Source: Acinetobacter lwoffii (GTDB taxonomy: Bacteria; Pseudomonadota; Gammaproteobacteria; Pseudomonadales; Moraxellaceae). From it: a stretch of 64,000 bases of DNA. The notes below the pieces were generated by a model that was not told the origin of the DNA, searched no databases, and saw nothing but the letters and a program-made list of their open reading frames with translations. Made by a program: the position numbers and the translations under genes. Below are positions 17,226 to 26,625 of the stretch, piece by piece; the stretch's first letter is position 1, and every line of letters begins with the position of its first letter. Location: positions 2,604,001 to 2,668,000 of the forward strand of contig NZ_CP118963.1 of assembly GCF_029024105.1 (NCBI RefSeq). The letters run 5' to 3'.

Positions 17226-17915
17226 TCAGTCTTCAGGATATTCAAAACGGTAACCGACCCCATACACCGCCTGAATCCACTCATGACGGTTACCGGTTTC
17301 AGCCGCATCTGAAATCTTGCGGCGTAAATTCTTGATATGACTGTCAATCACACGGTCAGCCACATCAAAACTATCCGGATTAATATGATCCAGCAATTGC
17401 GCACGTGAATATACCTGTCCGACATGTTCCAGGAATAACTCCAGCAAACGGAATTCAGTTGGCGTTAAATTCAAGGCTTTTTGCTGGTACCAGATGCGCT
17501 GTTGTGATTTGTCCATGCGGAATAAATCATTGCTTTCCGGTTCTGATTTACGATCCAGACGACGTAACACAGCCTGTACACGCGCGACCAGTTCCTTCGG
17601 GCTAAACGGTTTACAGAGATAATCATCTGCACCCATATTCAGACCCAATACCCGGTCAATTTCTTCAGTACGCGCGGTCACCATGATAATCGGTAAATCC
17701 GACTGTTCACGTACTTTACGGCAAATGGTCAGGCCGTCCATACGCGGCACCATCAAGTCCAGAATCATCAGACTCGGTTTACGCTGGGTAAAACTGTTAT
17801 ATGCTTCCTGCCCATCATGAAACATACTGACCTCAAAACCAGCAGCTTCCAGATAGTCTCGCACCAACTGTGCAAGTTCGATTTCATCTTCAACCAGCAT
17901 GACATGTTTCATCAA
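17226..17915 (-). CDS. baeR: Response regulator BaeR
   Basis: A 229-residue OmpR-family regulator. The receiver domain has the acidic pair ED near residue 9, the phosphoacceptor D53 in LILDLMVP, T and K at MVTAR and CKPFSP. The C-terminal winged helix (TPTEFRLLELF ... VYGVGYRFE) binds DNA. Sequence and partnering with the kinase immediately upstream match Acinetobacter BaeR, which controls efflux genes in response to envelope stress. It begins 10 bp after baeS. An ATG one codon later (17912) is equally possible. Confidence 0.92.
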   Translation of the reverse strand: MMKHVMLVEDEIELAQLVRDYLEAAGFEVSMFHDGQEAYNSFTQRKPSLMILDLMVPRMDGLTICRKVREQSDLPIIMVTARTEEIDRVLGLNMGADDYLCKPFSPKELVARVQAVLRRLDRKSEPESNDLFRMDKSQQRIWYQQKALNLTPTEFRLLELFLEHVGQVYSRAQLLDHINPDSFDVADRVIDSHIKNLRRKISDAAETGNRHEWIQAVYGVGYRFEYPED

Positions 17916-17925
17916 TCTATTCCCT

Positions 17926-19578
17926 TCATGGTTTCATTTGTTTAGGAAAGCTCAGCTTGCATCGTAAACCACCCAGTGGTGAATGTGCAAAGCTTAAGCT
18001 GCCGCCCAGCGCCTGCGTAATTTTACATGATAATGCCAAACCCAGTCCGGTTCCGCCAGTCGCCCGGGTACGAGAATCATCGACACGGTAGAAACGCTCA
18101 CCAATACGCGCCAGTTGTTCATCAGTCAGACCAAACGGACTATCATCGATATATAAGGTCCATTCTTTATCATCTTGTGTCGTATGAATATGCACCTGCC
18201 CACCCGCTTCAGTATAGCGAATACTGTTACTGAGCAAGTTCGCCACAATCTGTTTAAAACGATCCAGATCCAGATTTAACTCAGTCCCCTCACCGTCTGC
18301 ATTGACCGTCAATTCAGCTTGCTCAAATTTCGGCTGGAAGTTGATGAGTTCCTGCTGCACCACCTCCCACGGATTTACCGAGGAGAAATAAAATTGCAAT
18401 TGCTGGGCATCGACCTGTGCCAGCGCGGCCAGATCTTGGGTCAGTTTTTTCAGGCTGTTTACCTGCGCCAGCATGGACGCAAAATGTTCAGGCGTTGGTT
18501 TACGAATCCCGTCCTGCATCGCTTCAATCTGTGCCTGTAAGACTGCTAGTGGCGTTTTCAACTCATGCGAAGTATCTGCCACCCACTGACGGCGTGAGGT
18601 TTCATGCTGATCCAGAATCACCGCCAATGCATTTAATTCATTGGATAAATCACCTAATTCATCATTCCGGTTCACTTTAACCTGATATTGATAATTTCCC
18701 TGAGTCAAGGCACGCGTACCATTGAGCAGACGTTGAATCGGCTTTTTAAAATAAGTCGCCAATAACAAGGACGCAATCAGACTCGCCAAAATACTGAGTG
18801 CATAAACCAAAAATAAATAACGCTTCTGGTTACTAAAGAAATTAATACTTAAGGCATCATCCTGATCCAGAACCGGTTTTAAGCCCAAATAGCCGACAAT
18901 CTGATTATTCACCATAATCGGGCGATAAGAAACTTGCTCATCCGAAGCTTCACCCACTACAAAACGACGTTTTGCATCATACAGAGAGAGACGTGAACTG
19001 AGGCCGAGACGGTCCGGCATCTGGATAAACTGTTTCTTGCCAGTCGGTTGCTGTGCTGGCTGCTCACCATTTTTGCGATCAGTTCTAAACAGATTCTGAT
19101 TAGAACTAAGCGGGAATTTTAAGCCTTCAAAGGGCTGAAACTGGGACGGCAAATTAGATGCCAGCACCCGTAACTCTTCTTCATTGACTTGACGTTGTGG
19201 TAACTCTGGATCCACCATACTCGGTGCCACTTGAGCCAGGGTCTGTTCCTGAAAATAACGCTGCTGCAAGGCAATATCATACTGACGGCGCAGCCACCAG
19301 CGTGATAATCGGTCATAATCATCTGGTGCGGCTTCACCTTCCATCTGGAGAATCTGTGCCTGAATCGCGTTGCCCCAGTCCTGATAGACTGCATAGACAT
19401 CTGCCAGATTTTCAATCACATAATCCAGCTTCTGCATTTCGACATCAGCGACATAACGGGCGAAATTACGCTGCATATTCAGATGCAATACACCTAGACT
19501 TACCGTGGTAATGACCAGCGTGGTCAACAGCACGGTCAAAAATAGACGTAATGCAATGGGAATGCGGCGAATGTTCAA
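17926..19578 (-). CDS. baeS: Sensor histidine kinase BaeS
   Basis: A 550-residue inner-membrane kinase. TM1 is at about residues 11-31, a periplasmic sensor of about 220 residues follows, and TM2 is near YALSILASLIASLLLATYF. Then come HAMP, HisKA with the phosphoaccepting His in DTSHELKTPLAVL, and HATPase with N box NLLSNSIRYTE and G2 box GGTGLGLALS. It phosphorylates BaeR. It is the first gene of baeSR; a short divergent intergenic region separates it from the lipoprotein gene. Confidence 0.92.
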   Translation of the reverse strand: MNIRRIPIALRLFLTVLLTTLVITTVSLGVLHLNMQRNFARYVADVEMQKLDYVIENLADVYAVYQDWGNAIQAQILQMEGEAAPDDYDRLSRWWLRRQYDIALQQRYFQEQTLAQVAPSMVDPELPQRQVNEEELRVLASNLPSQFQPFEGLKFPLSSNQNLFRTDRKNGEQPAQQPTGKKQFIQMPDRLGLSSRLSLYDAKRRFVVGEASDEQVSYRPIMVNNQIVGYLGLKPVLDQDDALSINFFSNQKRYLFLVYALSILASLIASLLLATYFKKPIQRLLNGTRALTQGNYQYQVKVNRNDELGDLSNELNALAVILDQHETSRRQWVADTSHELKTPLAVLQAQIEAMQDGIRKPTPEHFASMLAQVNSLKKLTQDLAALAQVDAQQLQFYFSSVNPWEVVQQELINFQPKFEQAELTVNADGEGTELNLDLDRFKQIVANLLSNSIRYTEAGGQVHIHTTQDDKEWTLYIDDSPFGLTDEQLARIGERFYRVDDSRTRATGGTGLGLALSCKITQALGGSLSFAHSPLGGLRCKLSFPKQMKP

Positions 19579-19713
19579 AATAGAAATCTCAATTTTTCTT
19601 CTATATTCATTATTGTAGCGAACACCGCAGCAAAAAACTCTTCATTGTTTCTTCATCTTTATTGTTTAATCTTTATCTGACATAGAATCAGCTTCTTGAC
19701 GGGGATAAATACA

Positions 19714-20334
19714 ATGCAAACCATGACAAAAATAGCTTTAATCAGTGCAAGTGTTTTATCAATGGGTGCGTTGACTGCCTGTCAATCCACCAGTAATGTC
19801 CCAAACAATGATCACCCCCATATGATGAAACATAATGATCACCCCCATATGATGAAACATCATGAAGGCAAAAAACAGCATCTAACTCCCGAACAGCGTG
19901 AACAGTTTAAGGCAAAGCGTGCAGAACGCATGCAGTTTGCCAAACAGCTTCAACAGGCCTGCGACAATAAAGCTGTGGGCTCGGCTGTTCAAATCAAGAC
20001 TGGCGATAAAACCATAGACGGCACCTGCAAGATGGTCTTTAAAGCAGATCATAAAGAGATGAAAAGCCATCGCGACATGAAAGCTGAGCATCGTCCAATG
20101 CGTGCCGATATGCGTAGAGGCATGATGCACGGTGAAGTCTTGACGGATGCCAAACGTGCAGAATTGACTAAACAGTTTGATCAGCGCCTCGCTCAACGTC
20201 AGGCACATCAACAAGCCATGCTGCAAGCCTGTCAAGGCAAAAAAGACGGGACTGCTGCACAGATCAAGATGAGCGAACAAACCATCAATGGCAAATGTCA
20301 TGTCCGTTTCCAGCCCACAGCCTCTACCTATTAA
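19714..20334 (+). CDS. Met/His-rich lipoprotein divergent from baeS
   Basis: About 206 residues. The signal peptide ends in the lipobox LTAC, so the mature N-terminal Cys is probably lipidated. It is followed by two NDHPHMMKH repeats and a highly charged, Met/His/Lys-rich body. Two similar halves each carry the pattern QQACDNK/LQACQGK...IKTGDKTIDGTCK/IKMSEQTINGKCH, so the protein contains an internal duplication with paired cysteines. No family was recognised; composition suggests a periplasmic metal-binding or Spy-like stress protein. The ATG at 19714 has a GGGGA site. Divergence from baeSR suggests, but does not show, BaeR control. Confidence 0.8.
   Translation: MQTMTKIALISASVLSMGALTACQSTSNVPNNDHPHMMKHNDHPHMMKHHEGKKQHLTPEQREQFKAKRAERMQFAKQLQQACDNKAVGSAVQIKTGDKTIDGTCKMVFKADHKEMKSHRDMKAEHRPMRADMRRGMMHGEVLTDAKRAELTKQFDQRLAQRQAHQQAMLQACQGKKDGTAAQIKMSEQTINGKCHVRFQPTASTY
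19807..19860 (+). repeat. Two perfect 27-bp tandem copies inside the lipoprotein gene
   Basis: 19807-19833 and 19834-19860 are identical and each encodes NDHPHMMKH. The in-frame unit can change copy number by slippage. Confidence 0.95.
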
Positions 20335-20360
20335 TGCATAGGAATCAAGGCTTCACGACT

Positions 20361-20382
20361 AGCACCTTCGGGTGCTTTTTTA
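20361..20382 (+). terminator. Terminator after the lipoprotein gene
   Basis: AGCACC-TTCG-GGTGCT with a UUCG tetraloop followed by a T-run. The remaining roughly 250 bases to 20635 hold no convincing gene; they should contain the promoter of the dehydrogenase. Confidence 0.9.
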
Positions 20383-20635
20383 TTGCGTGCTCTTTCATGC
20401 ATACAGTTGACTATTCGTTTCCTGCAGAATATGGCTAAAGTCTTTATACTCAAGACCTTTAATGCGTCATGCAGATTAATCTTTGACTTTACAGTCACCA
20501 AGAAAACACCCCGAAAAGCTTGTACCGCAAGGGAAGTTGTTGCACGATTAGATCATTCCAAACCGTGTCAGTGAAGACAGGTTTTAGTTCATCTAAGATT
20601 ATAACGCTGGTTCAACCAGTATTGAGGAAACCGAT

Positions 20636-22438
20636 ATGCCACAATACAAAGCGCCTTTACGTGATATGCAATTTGTGTTGCATGAATTATTAAATGCTGA
20701 ACAACACTATGCAAATCTCCCTGCATTCCAAGAAAACGTAAGCCGTGAGCTGGTAGATCAGTACTTAGAAGCTGCGGCCGACTTCTGTGAAAACGAATTG
20801 TCTCCGATCAACCAGACCGGTGACCGTGAAGGCTGTACCTGGAATGACGGCGTTGTTACGACTCCGACTGGCTTTAAAGAAGCGTACCAAAAATACATCG
20901 AGCTTGGCTTCCCTTCTCTTTCTGCTGAAGAACAATACGGCGGTCAAGGCTTACCAAACTCTTTAGGTATCACGATTTCTGAAATGGTCGGTACTGCGAA
21001 CTGGGCATGGGGCATGTACCCTGGCCTGTCTCACGGTGCAGTTCGTACTTTAGAACACCATGGTTCAGCTGAACAAAAAGATGCTTACCTGCCTAAACTG
21101 GTTTCAGGTGAGTGGACGGGTACCATGTGCTTAACTGAATCCCATGCGGGTTCTGACCTGGGTATTATCCGTACCAAAGCTGAACCACAAGCGGACGGTA
21201 GCTATGCAATCTCTGGCGAGAAAATCTTTATCTCTGCTGGTGAACACGACATGGCTGAAAATATCATCCATATCGTACTTGCTCGCCTGCCAGGTGCACC
21301 GAAAGGCACCAAAGGTATCTCATTATTCATCGTGCCAAAATTCAACCTGAATGCTGACGGTTCGATTGGCGAGCGTAACGGTGTACGTTGTGGTTCGATC
21401 GAACACAAAATGGGTATCCATGGTAACGCGACTTGTGTCATCAACTTTGACAATGCTAAAGGCTTCCTGATTGGACCTGAAAACCGCGGCCTGAACTGCA
21501 TGTTCACGTTCATGAACACAGCACGTATCGGTACAGCAGTTCAAGGTCTTGCAGCATCTGAAGGTTCATTCCAAGGCGCGCTTGCATATGCAAAAGACCG
21601 TCTGGCAATGCGTTCTCTTTCTGGTCCTAAAGCACCTGAAAAAGAAGCAGATCCAATCATTGTGCATCCTGCGGTACGTAACATGCTTTTAACTCAAAAA
21701 GCATATGCAGAAGGTGGTCGTGCACTGGTTTACCTGTTAGCACAATATGCTGACGTAGTTGAACATGCTGCAGAAGAAGCAGACCGTAAATTTGCAGACA
21801 ACATCCTGTCATTGCTGACACCAATCGCAAAAGCGTTCCTGACTGAAACTGGTTCTGAAGCTGCGAAACACGGTGTACAGGTATTTGGTGGTCACGGCTT
21901 TATTTCTGAGCACGGTATGGAGCAGATCGTACGTGATACACGTATCGCCTGCTTGTACGAAGGTACCACTGAAATTCAGGCACTAGACTTGTTAGGCCGT
22001 AAAGTATTGGGTACGCAAGGTGCAATGTTGAAAGACTTCACCAAGATCATCCATAAATTTGCTGAAGCGCACAAAGACAATGCTGCAATGAAAGAATTCG
22101 TTGAACCATTGGCTACCTTGAACAAAGAATGGGGCGACCTGACCATGCAAATTGGTATGCGCGCGATGCAAAACCCTGAAGAAGTGGGTGCGGCTGCAGT
22201 CGATTACCTGTACTTCTCTGGTTATGTCACTCTGGCTTACCTATGGGCACGTATGGCACTGGTTGCTCAAGAGCAGCTGGCTGCTGGCACCACTGAAGTT
22301 GACTTCTACAATGCCAAAGTGACGACAGCACGCTTCTACTTCAAGAAAATCCTGCCACGCGTTCGTTCACACGTCGAAGTGATTGCGACAGGTGTAGAGC
22401 CATTGATGAACCTGGATGCGGAACACTTTGCATTCTAA
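20636..22438 (+). CDS. Acyl-CoA dehydrogenase, first of a tandem pair
   Basis: A 600-residue FAD enzyme catalysing alpha,beta-dehydrogenation of an acyl-CoA in fatty-acid oxidation. It has an N-terminal helical extension, the flavin/substrate motif MCLTESHAGSDLG, a second signature around HGFISEHGMEQIVRDTRI followed by YEGTTEIQ, and a C-terminal dimerisation domain. Length and N-terminus (MPQYKAPLRDM) place it in the large DmdC/FadE-like group rather than in the 380-residue short-chain group. It shares its layout with the next gene. The physiological chain length is unknown. Confidence 0.92.
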   Translation: MPQYKAPLRDMQFVLHELLNAEQHYANLPAFQENVSRELVDQYLEAAADFCENELSPINQTGDREGCTWNDGVVTTPTGFKEAYQKYIELGFPSLSAEEQYGGQGLPNSLGITISEMVGTANWAWGMYPGLSHGAVRTLEHHGSAEQKDAYLPKLVSGEWTGTMCLTESHAGSDLGIIRTKAEPQADGSYAISGEKIFISAGEHDMAENIIHIVLARLPGAPKGTKGISLFIVPKFNLNADGSIGERNGVRCGSIEHKMGIHGNATCVINFDNAKGFLIGPENRGLNCMFTFMNTARIGTAVQGLAASEGSFQGALAYAKDRLAMRSLSGPKAPEKEADPIIVHPAVRNMLLTQKAYAEGGRALVYLLAQYADVVEHAAEEADRKFADNILSLLTPIAKAFLTETGSEAAKHGVQVFGGHGFISEHGMEQIVRDTRIACLYEGTTEIQALDLLGRKVLGTQGAMLKDFTKIIHKFAEAHKDNAAMKEFVEPLATLNKEWGDLTMQIGMRAMQNPEEVGAAAVDYLYFSGYVTLAYLWARMALVAQEQLAAGTTEVDFYNAKVTTARFYFKKILPRVRSHVEVIATGVEPLMNLDAEHFAF

Positions 22439-22464
22439 GTTAGTCTCAGACTAGCTACATCATA

Positions 22465-22502
22465 GAAAAAGGACGGTCAATCAACAGGCAGTCCTTTTTC
22501 TT
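22465..22502 (+). terminator. Terminator between the two dehydrogenase genes
   Basis: GAAAAAGGAC/GTCCTTTTTC 10-bp stem with a 16-nt loop, ending in T-rich DNA. Confidence 0.8.
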
Positions 22503-22606
22503 TATAAAGAGTTACAGAATTAACCTTTAGTCGTCTAACATTCAGATTTTGAGTGTTTTAGACTGATTAAAACTCATTTAATCAAACAATAAACAGGTGA
22601 CACACC

Positions 22607-24388
22607 ATGCCAATTTATAACGCGCCACTTGCCGATATGAAATTCATCCTGAACGATGTCTTCAATGCAGAACAGTTCTGGCAGGCCAATGAAAATCTAG
22701 CGCATCTGGATGCTGCGACAGCAGAAGCGATTCTTGAAGAAATGGCAAAATTTTCGCAAAACGTCACGCTTCCACTGAACCGTACCGGTGATGAAGAAGG
22801 CGCAAAAATTGAAAATGGCAATGTGACCACACCTGCTGGCTTTAAAGAAGCCTTCAAACAATATGCAGAAGGCGGCTGGATTGGTCTGGGCGCAGATATG
22901 GAATGGGGCGGCCAGGAAATGCCGAAAATGCTGACAGTACTTTCTGATGAAATGCTGTTTGCCACCAACCCTTCTTTCATGCTCTATCCACTGCTTTCTG
23001 TTGGTGCAGGCATGGCGCTGAACAGCTACGCTTCACAAGCACAAAAAGAAACCTATTTACCTAAAATTTATTCAGGTGAATGGTCAGGTACCATGTGCTT
23101 AACCGAGCCACATGCCGGTACTGATCTGGGTATTATCAAGACCAAAGCTGAACGTAACGAAGACGGCACTTATAGCATCAGCGGCACCAAGATTTTCATC
23201 ACGGGTGGTGATCACGACCTGGCGGAAAATATCATCCACCTCGTTCTAGCAAAAACCCCAGATGCGCCTGCCGGCTCTCGTGGTATTTCCCTCTTCATCG
23301 TACCGAAATTCCTGGTGAATGAAGATGGTTCTATTGGCGAACGTAACCCGGTCGGCCCAGGTTCAATCGAACACAAAATGGGGATCAAGGCATCTGCGAC
23401 TTGTGTGATGAACTTTGACGGTGCCAAAGGTTACCTGGTTGGTAAAGAAAACGAAGGTCTGGCGGCAATGTTCGTGATGATGAACTATGAACGTCTGTCC
23501 ATGGGTATCCAAGGCCTAGGTGCTTCTGAATTCGCTTATCAAAACGCTGCGCAATATGCGACAGACCGTTTACAGGGTCGCAGCGCGGCTGGCGTTCAAT
23601 CACCAAACAAACCTGCAGACAGTATTCTGGTGCATGGTGATGTACGCCGTATGCTGCTGAATGTACGTGCCAATAACGAAGCTTCGCGTGCCTTTGCAGT
23701 TTATGTAGGTCAGCAACTGGATATCACCAAATTCTCTACTGATCCTGAAGCGGTGAAAAAAGCCAATGACCGCGTTGCGCTATTAACACCAATCGCGAAA
23801 GCATATTTAACGGATACCGCATTCCAGGCAACATTAGATGCACAAATGGTCTTCGGTGGTCATGGCTATATCCGTGAATGGGGCCTAGAGCAATGTATCC
23901 GTGACCTGCGTATTTCCCAGATCTATGAAGGCACCAACGGCGTACAGTCACAAGACTTGATCGGCCGTAAAACCATTAAATGTGGCGGCGAATATATCTC
24001 TGAATATATCTCTGAAATCCGTGACTTTGCCAATAGTCTGGATGCAGACCTGAACTTCATTAAAGATGCCACACTAGATGCAGCGACTGAAGTTGAATCA
24101 GTGACTCAGTACATTCTGGAAGCAGCAAGAGAAAGCCATGACTTCCCGAATGCGACTGCAGTTGACTATCTGCACGCTGTAGGTCTGTTGAGCTTCTCTT
24201 ATATGTTCGCGCGCATTGCCAATGCAGCGAAAAATAAAGAAGGTGAGTTCTATCAAAATAAACTCGCTCTGGCACGTTATTTTGTGCAACGCATTCTGCC
24301 TGAACTGGCATTACGCATTACTAAAGTGAAATCAGGTTCTGACGTCATCATGAACTTCTCTGAAGATTATTTCACGACTCAAGCTTAA
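22607..24388 (+). CDS. Acyl-CoA dehydrogenase, second of a tandem pair
   Basis: A 593-residue paralogue of the preceding protein with the same N-terminus pattern (MPIYNAPLADMKF), the motif MCLTEPHAGTDLG, and HGYIREWGLEQCIRDLRI followed by YEGTNGVQ. The two are clearly related across the full length but differ enough, with separate terminators, to suggest distinct substrates or regulation rather than a recent copy. FAD-dependent fatty-acyl-CoA oxidation in the cytoplasm is the expected role. Confidence 0.92.
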   Translation: MPIYNAPLADMKFILNDVFNAEQFWQANENLAHLDAATAEAILEEMAKFSQNVTLPLNRTGDEEGAKIENGNVTTPAGFKEAFKQYAEGGWIGLGADMEWGGQEMPKMLTVLSDEMLFATNPSFMLYPLLSVGAGMALNSYASQAQKETYLPKIYSGEWSGTMCLTEPHAGTDLGIIKTKAERNEDGTYSISGTKIFITGGDHDLAENIIHLVLAKTPDAPAGSRGISLFIVPKFLVNEDGSIGERNPVGPGSIEHKMGIKASATCVMNFDGAKGYLVGKENEGLAAMFVMMNYERLSMGIQGLGASEFAYQNAAQYATDRLQGRSAAGVQSPNKPADSILVHGDVRRMLLNVRANNEASRAFAVYVGQQLDITKFSTDPEAVKKANDRVALLTPIAKAYLTDTAFQATLDAQMVFGGHGYIREWGLEQCIRDLRISQIYEGTNGVQSQDLIGRKTIKCGGEYISEYISEIRDFANSLDADLNFIKDATLDAATEVESVTQYILEAARESHDFPNATAVDYLHAVGLLSFSYMFARIANAAKNKEGEFYQNKLALARYFVQRILPELALRITKVKSGSDVIMNFSEDYFTTQA

Positions 24389-24404
24389 GCTGAAAATCTG
24401 CAAT

Positions 24405-24435
24405 AAAAAACGCCTGCATCAGCAGGCGTTTTTTT
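24405..24435. terminator. Terminator after second dehydrogenase
   Basis: CGCCTGC-ATCA-GCAGGCG flanked by A6 and T7, so it works in both directions, also for the small convergent gene at 24451. Confidence 0.95.
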
Positions 24436-24450
24436 ATGAAAATGCAATAA

Positions 24451-24657
24451 TTAAACTTTTTGAATCAGTAAGGTATCCGGCTGATTATTGCTTTTCGGAT
24501 TAAGATGTTTATTCACAATTTTGATATTCCCCTCAGACTCTAAAGACTCGCAGAGTTCCACCACCTTTTGCATATCTTCAGCCTTAATGCCTACGCCGAG
24601 GATTAATTTTTTTCCGGCTTCTAATTGGCTAATTTTTGTTTGAATTTTATCTAACAC
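24451..24657 (-). CDS. Small unknown protein, 68 residues, GTG start
   Basis: It encodes MLDKIQTKISQLEAGKKLIL and ends in LLIQKV. The GTG at 24657 is preceded by AGGAG with ideal spacing, which supports a real gene. There are no signal peptide, membrane segment or cysteine pairs apart from one Cys. Predicted alternating helix and strand suggest a small folded cytoplasmic domain. No family recognised. Confidence 0.65.
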   Translation of the reverse strand: MLDKIQTKISQLEAGKKLILGVGIKAEDMQKVVELCESLESEGNIKIVNKHLNPKSNNQPDTLLIQKV

Positions 24658-24831
24658 TTTTTTCTCCTATTTATTCAATGTACCACCCATACAATATAGC
24701 AATTTAGTCTAAAAAAAGCGCAAAAGTTCAAATAATTTAATCTTTATTTTTCATTCAATCATTCTGTGCATGATCTTTGCAGGTTATTCTGCAACTATCT
24801 TTTATTTCACATGAAAAATCAGGAGGATAAT

Positions 24832-25329
24832 ATGTCTAAATCACGTCCAAAAATTGAAAAATTTGAAGCCCTCCTCGACCGTCTTGGTAATCTTGCTGTA
24901 GAAAGCTTTCATTATATTGCGCTGTTTATTATTGGCTGTATGGTGATCTGGTCCGCCGGCCATACCGTCATTGACATTCTGACCGTCAAACAGTTCGCCA
25001 CCATTGATGACATTCTTTTATTGTTTATCTATCTGGAACTGGGTGCCATGGTTGGTATCTACTTTAAAACCAACCATATGCCAGTACGTTTCCTGATTTA
25101 TATTGCGATTACTGCATTGACCCGTTTGCTGATTGCAGATATTCAACACACGCATAAAGCCAGCATGGATCTGGTGATTATTACCGGTTCGATTCTGATT
25201 TTGGCCTTTGCGATATTAGTGGTGCGCTATGCCTCATGGACCTATCCATCCGTGATCCGTGACAAACATAGTGAAAAGCCACTACCACTCGGCAAAACAC
25301 CGCGCCCAGAAGATGATGAATTGGCATAG
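24832..25329 (+). CDS. psiE: Phosphate-starvation-inducible PsiE-like membrane protein
   Basis: About 165 residues with four hydrophobic helices and the PsiE-family segments YIALFIIGCMVIWSAG and LELGAMVGIYFKTNHMPVRFLIYIAITA. The function is unknown; it was named for induction by phosphate starvation in E. coli. The ATG at 24832 has a full AGGAGG site, while the upstream ATG at 24766 does not. No clear pho box was found. Confidence 0.85.
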   Translation: MSKSRPKIEKFEALLDRLGNLAVESFHYIALFIIGCMVIWSAGHTVIDILTVKQFATIDDILLLFIYLELGAMVGIYFKTNHMPVRFLIYIAITALTRLLIADIQHTHKASMDLVIITGSILILAFAILVVRYASWTYPSVIRDKHSEKPLPLGKTPRPEDDELA

Positions 25330-25413
25330 TCTTTTAAGCCCTCTTTTTTTGCACTTCAGCTTAAAGCAATACTCAAGCCTCTTTCAGGGTTTAGAACTAT
25401 TTATCTCAAGCAA

Positions 25414-25458
25414 CCTCTCCCTTGCGTAGCAGTGCTACTCATCTCCTCACAGGAGAGG
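25414..25458. repeat. Nested palindromic intergenic element
   Basis: Outer arms CCTCTCC/GGAGAGG enclose an inner hairpin GTAGC-AGT-GCTAC. It shares the outer arms with 6278-6296. It lies between the convergent psiE and RcnB-like genes. Confidence 0.55.
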
Positions 25459-25526
25459 GAACTATTTTGGTCTTTTTGAGTTATTTACGCTTATTGCTGA
25501 ATTATCCGTTCAGAATTTAAAGCAGT

Positions 25527-25979
25527 TTAACGATTTGGCACCAGCACATAGCGTCCGTTTTCATAAATCCAGTAGCTGCCACGTGGCGGTGCTGGTAGTC
25601 CTAAACGCTGCCAATCAGTAATTACCGTATATCTCGAACTTTCAATCCGGGCAACATTCGGATCACCATTGACCCAGCTATAACTATTCGAATTTCGATA
25701 AATAGTGGTCGGTGCCTGATACTGAATATTTAATCCACTTTGACTCTGTGCAGGTGGATAGCCCCAATGTGGTGGTCGTTGCGGGTAATGTGGTCTTGGT
25801 GGCAGTGAACGTTGCGGATAATGCTGCCGTGGTGGATCATAAGATCGTGGAGCGCTGCGATAATTCGGTGTGGATCGATCTATACCGCTATAACCCACCC
25901 AGGCATTGTCAGCCATCGTCTGTGCAGAAGCTCCCAATAGCAAAGCAGCGAATATTGCGCTCGATAGTACGATTCTCAT
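25527..25979 (-). CDS. Exported Pro/Tyr-rich protein with RcnB-like C-terminus
   Basis: A 150-residue protein. Signal peptide residues 1-23 end at QTMADN, a Pro/Arg/His/Tyr-rich linker with repeated HYPQR follows, and a C-terminal domain (WQRLGLPAPPRGSYWIYENGRYVLV) resembles the RcnB family of periplasmic proteins linked in E. coli to nickel/cobalt homeostasis. Whether it handles metals here is unknown. The promoter side faces the gene at 26160 divergently. Confidence 0.75.
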   Translation of the reverse strand: MRIVLSSAIFAALLLGASAQTMADNAWVGYSGIDRSTPNYRSAPRSYDPPRQHYPQRSLPPRPHYPQRPPHWGYPPAQSQSGLNIQYQAPTTIYRNSNSYSWVNGDPNVARIESSRYTVITDWQRLGLPAPPRGSYWIYENGRYVLVPNR

Positions 25980-26159
25980 TTGAGCTTCCTCCGAATAATC
26001 TGCTTATATTTTAAACAAAATAGATGCGAAAAATATGGATAAGCTCGTTGGAGCTGCAATTTTTTGTAATGCGCTCGCCTATTTTCAATCTAGCGGGCTC
26101 ATCGGCATCCTGCTGCTTTATGCTAAAATTACTTTTTTTAATGTTTCGAGTTGAATACT

Positions 26160-26618
26160 GTGTCTGATTTAAATTTCGATCGTTTACATGAATATTTTTC
26201 TAAAGTGCCGAGTGTTCAGAAAGAACGGATTGATAGCTATGGTTCAGATGGTAAACAGGCATGGTGGTTTAAGTTTCAGATCAATGTAGATCATCCGCTG
26301 GCTTGGCAAACTGTGCAAGAACTAGGTCATGTCCTGAATTATATTTCTAAAAATGAACGTCTTCCAACTCAGTTTCTTCCAGTTTCGCCACCGCCATATA
26401 TGAATGGTGTAGCCAAAGATTTCCTGTCTTGGGTGATCCAGTGTAATCACGCAGATTTCCCACCCGATGTAGTTTGTGACTGGTTAGAAGCGCGTTTACC
26501 AAATCCGGTTGATGATGAAGCGCAATGGAAAATTAAAACCGATATTTCTGAGCTGGATGAATTAACGGATAAAGAGCTGGATCAGCTGGTTCCGCCGAAT
26601 CCAGAATCAAAAAGCTGA
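26160..26618 (+). CDS. Conserved protein of unknown function, about 152 residues
   Basis: A soluble acidic protein (SDLNFDRLHEYFSKVPSV ...) with no signal peptide or membrane helix and many Trp residues (KQAWWFKF, LSWVIQ, VCDWLEARL). No domain recognised. I took the GTG at 26160, which has CGAG 9 nt upstream; an in-frame TTG at 26151 is also possible. It converges on the phospholipase gene across the palindromic repeat. Confidence 0.7.
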   Translation: MSDLNFDRLHEYFSKVPSVQKERIDSYGSDGKQAWWFKFQINVDHPLAWQTVQELGHVLNYISKNERLPTQFLPVSPPPYMNGVAKDFLSWVIQCNHADFPPDVVCDWLEARLPNPVDDEAQWKIKTDISELDELTDKELDQLVPPNPESKS

Positions 26619-26625
26619 TAATAAA

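Noticed and set aside
19882..20301. 139-codon minus-strand ORF opposite the lipoprotein gene
   Set aside because: Shadow of a Lys/His/Met-rich coding frame; no ribosome site or neighbours to support it.
20383..20574. 63-codon ORF between the lipoprotein and dehydrogenase genes
   Set aside because: No good ribosome site, atypical composition, and it starts right after a terminator; more likely promoter/leader DNA.
24760..24800. Possible pho box upstream of psiE
   Set aside because: CTGTGCAT at the right place matches only half of the pho box consensus, and the second half is not convincing.
24766..24831. Extended N-terminus of PsiE
   Set aside because: No ribosome site at 24766, while AGGAGG precedes the ATG at 24832.
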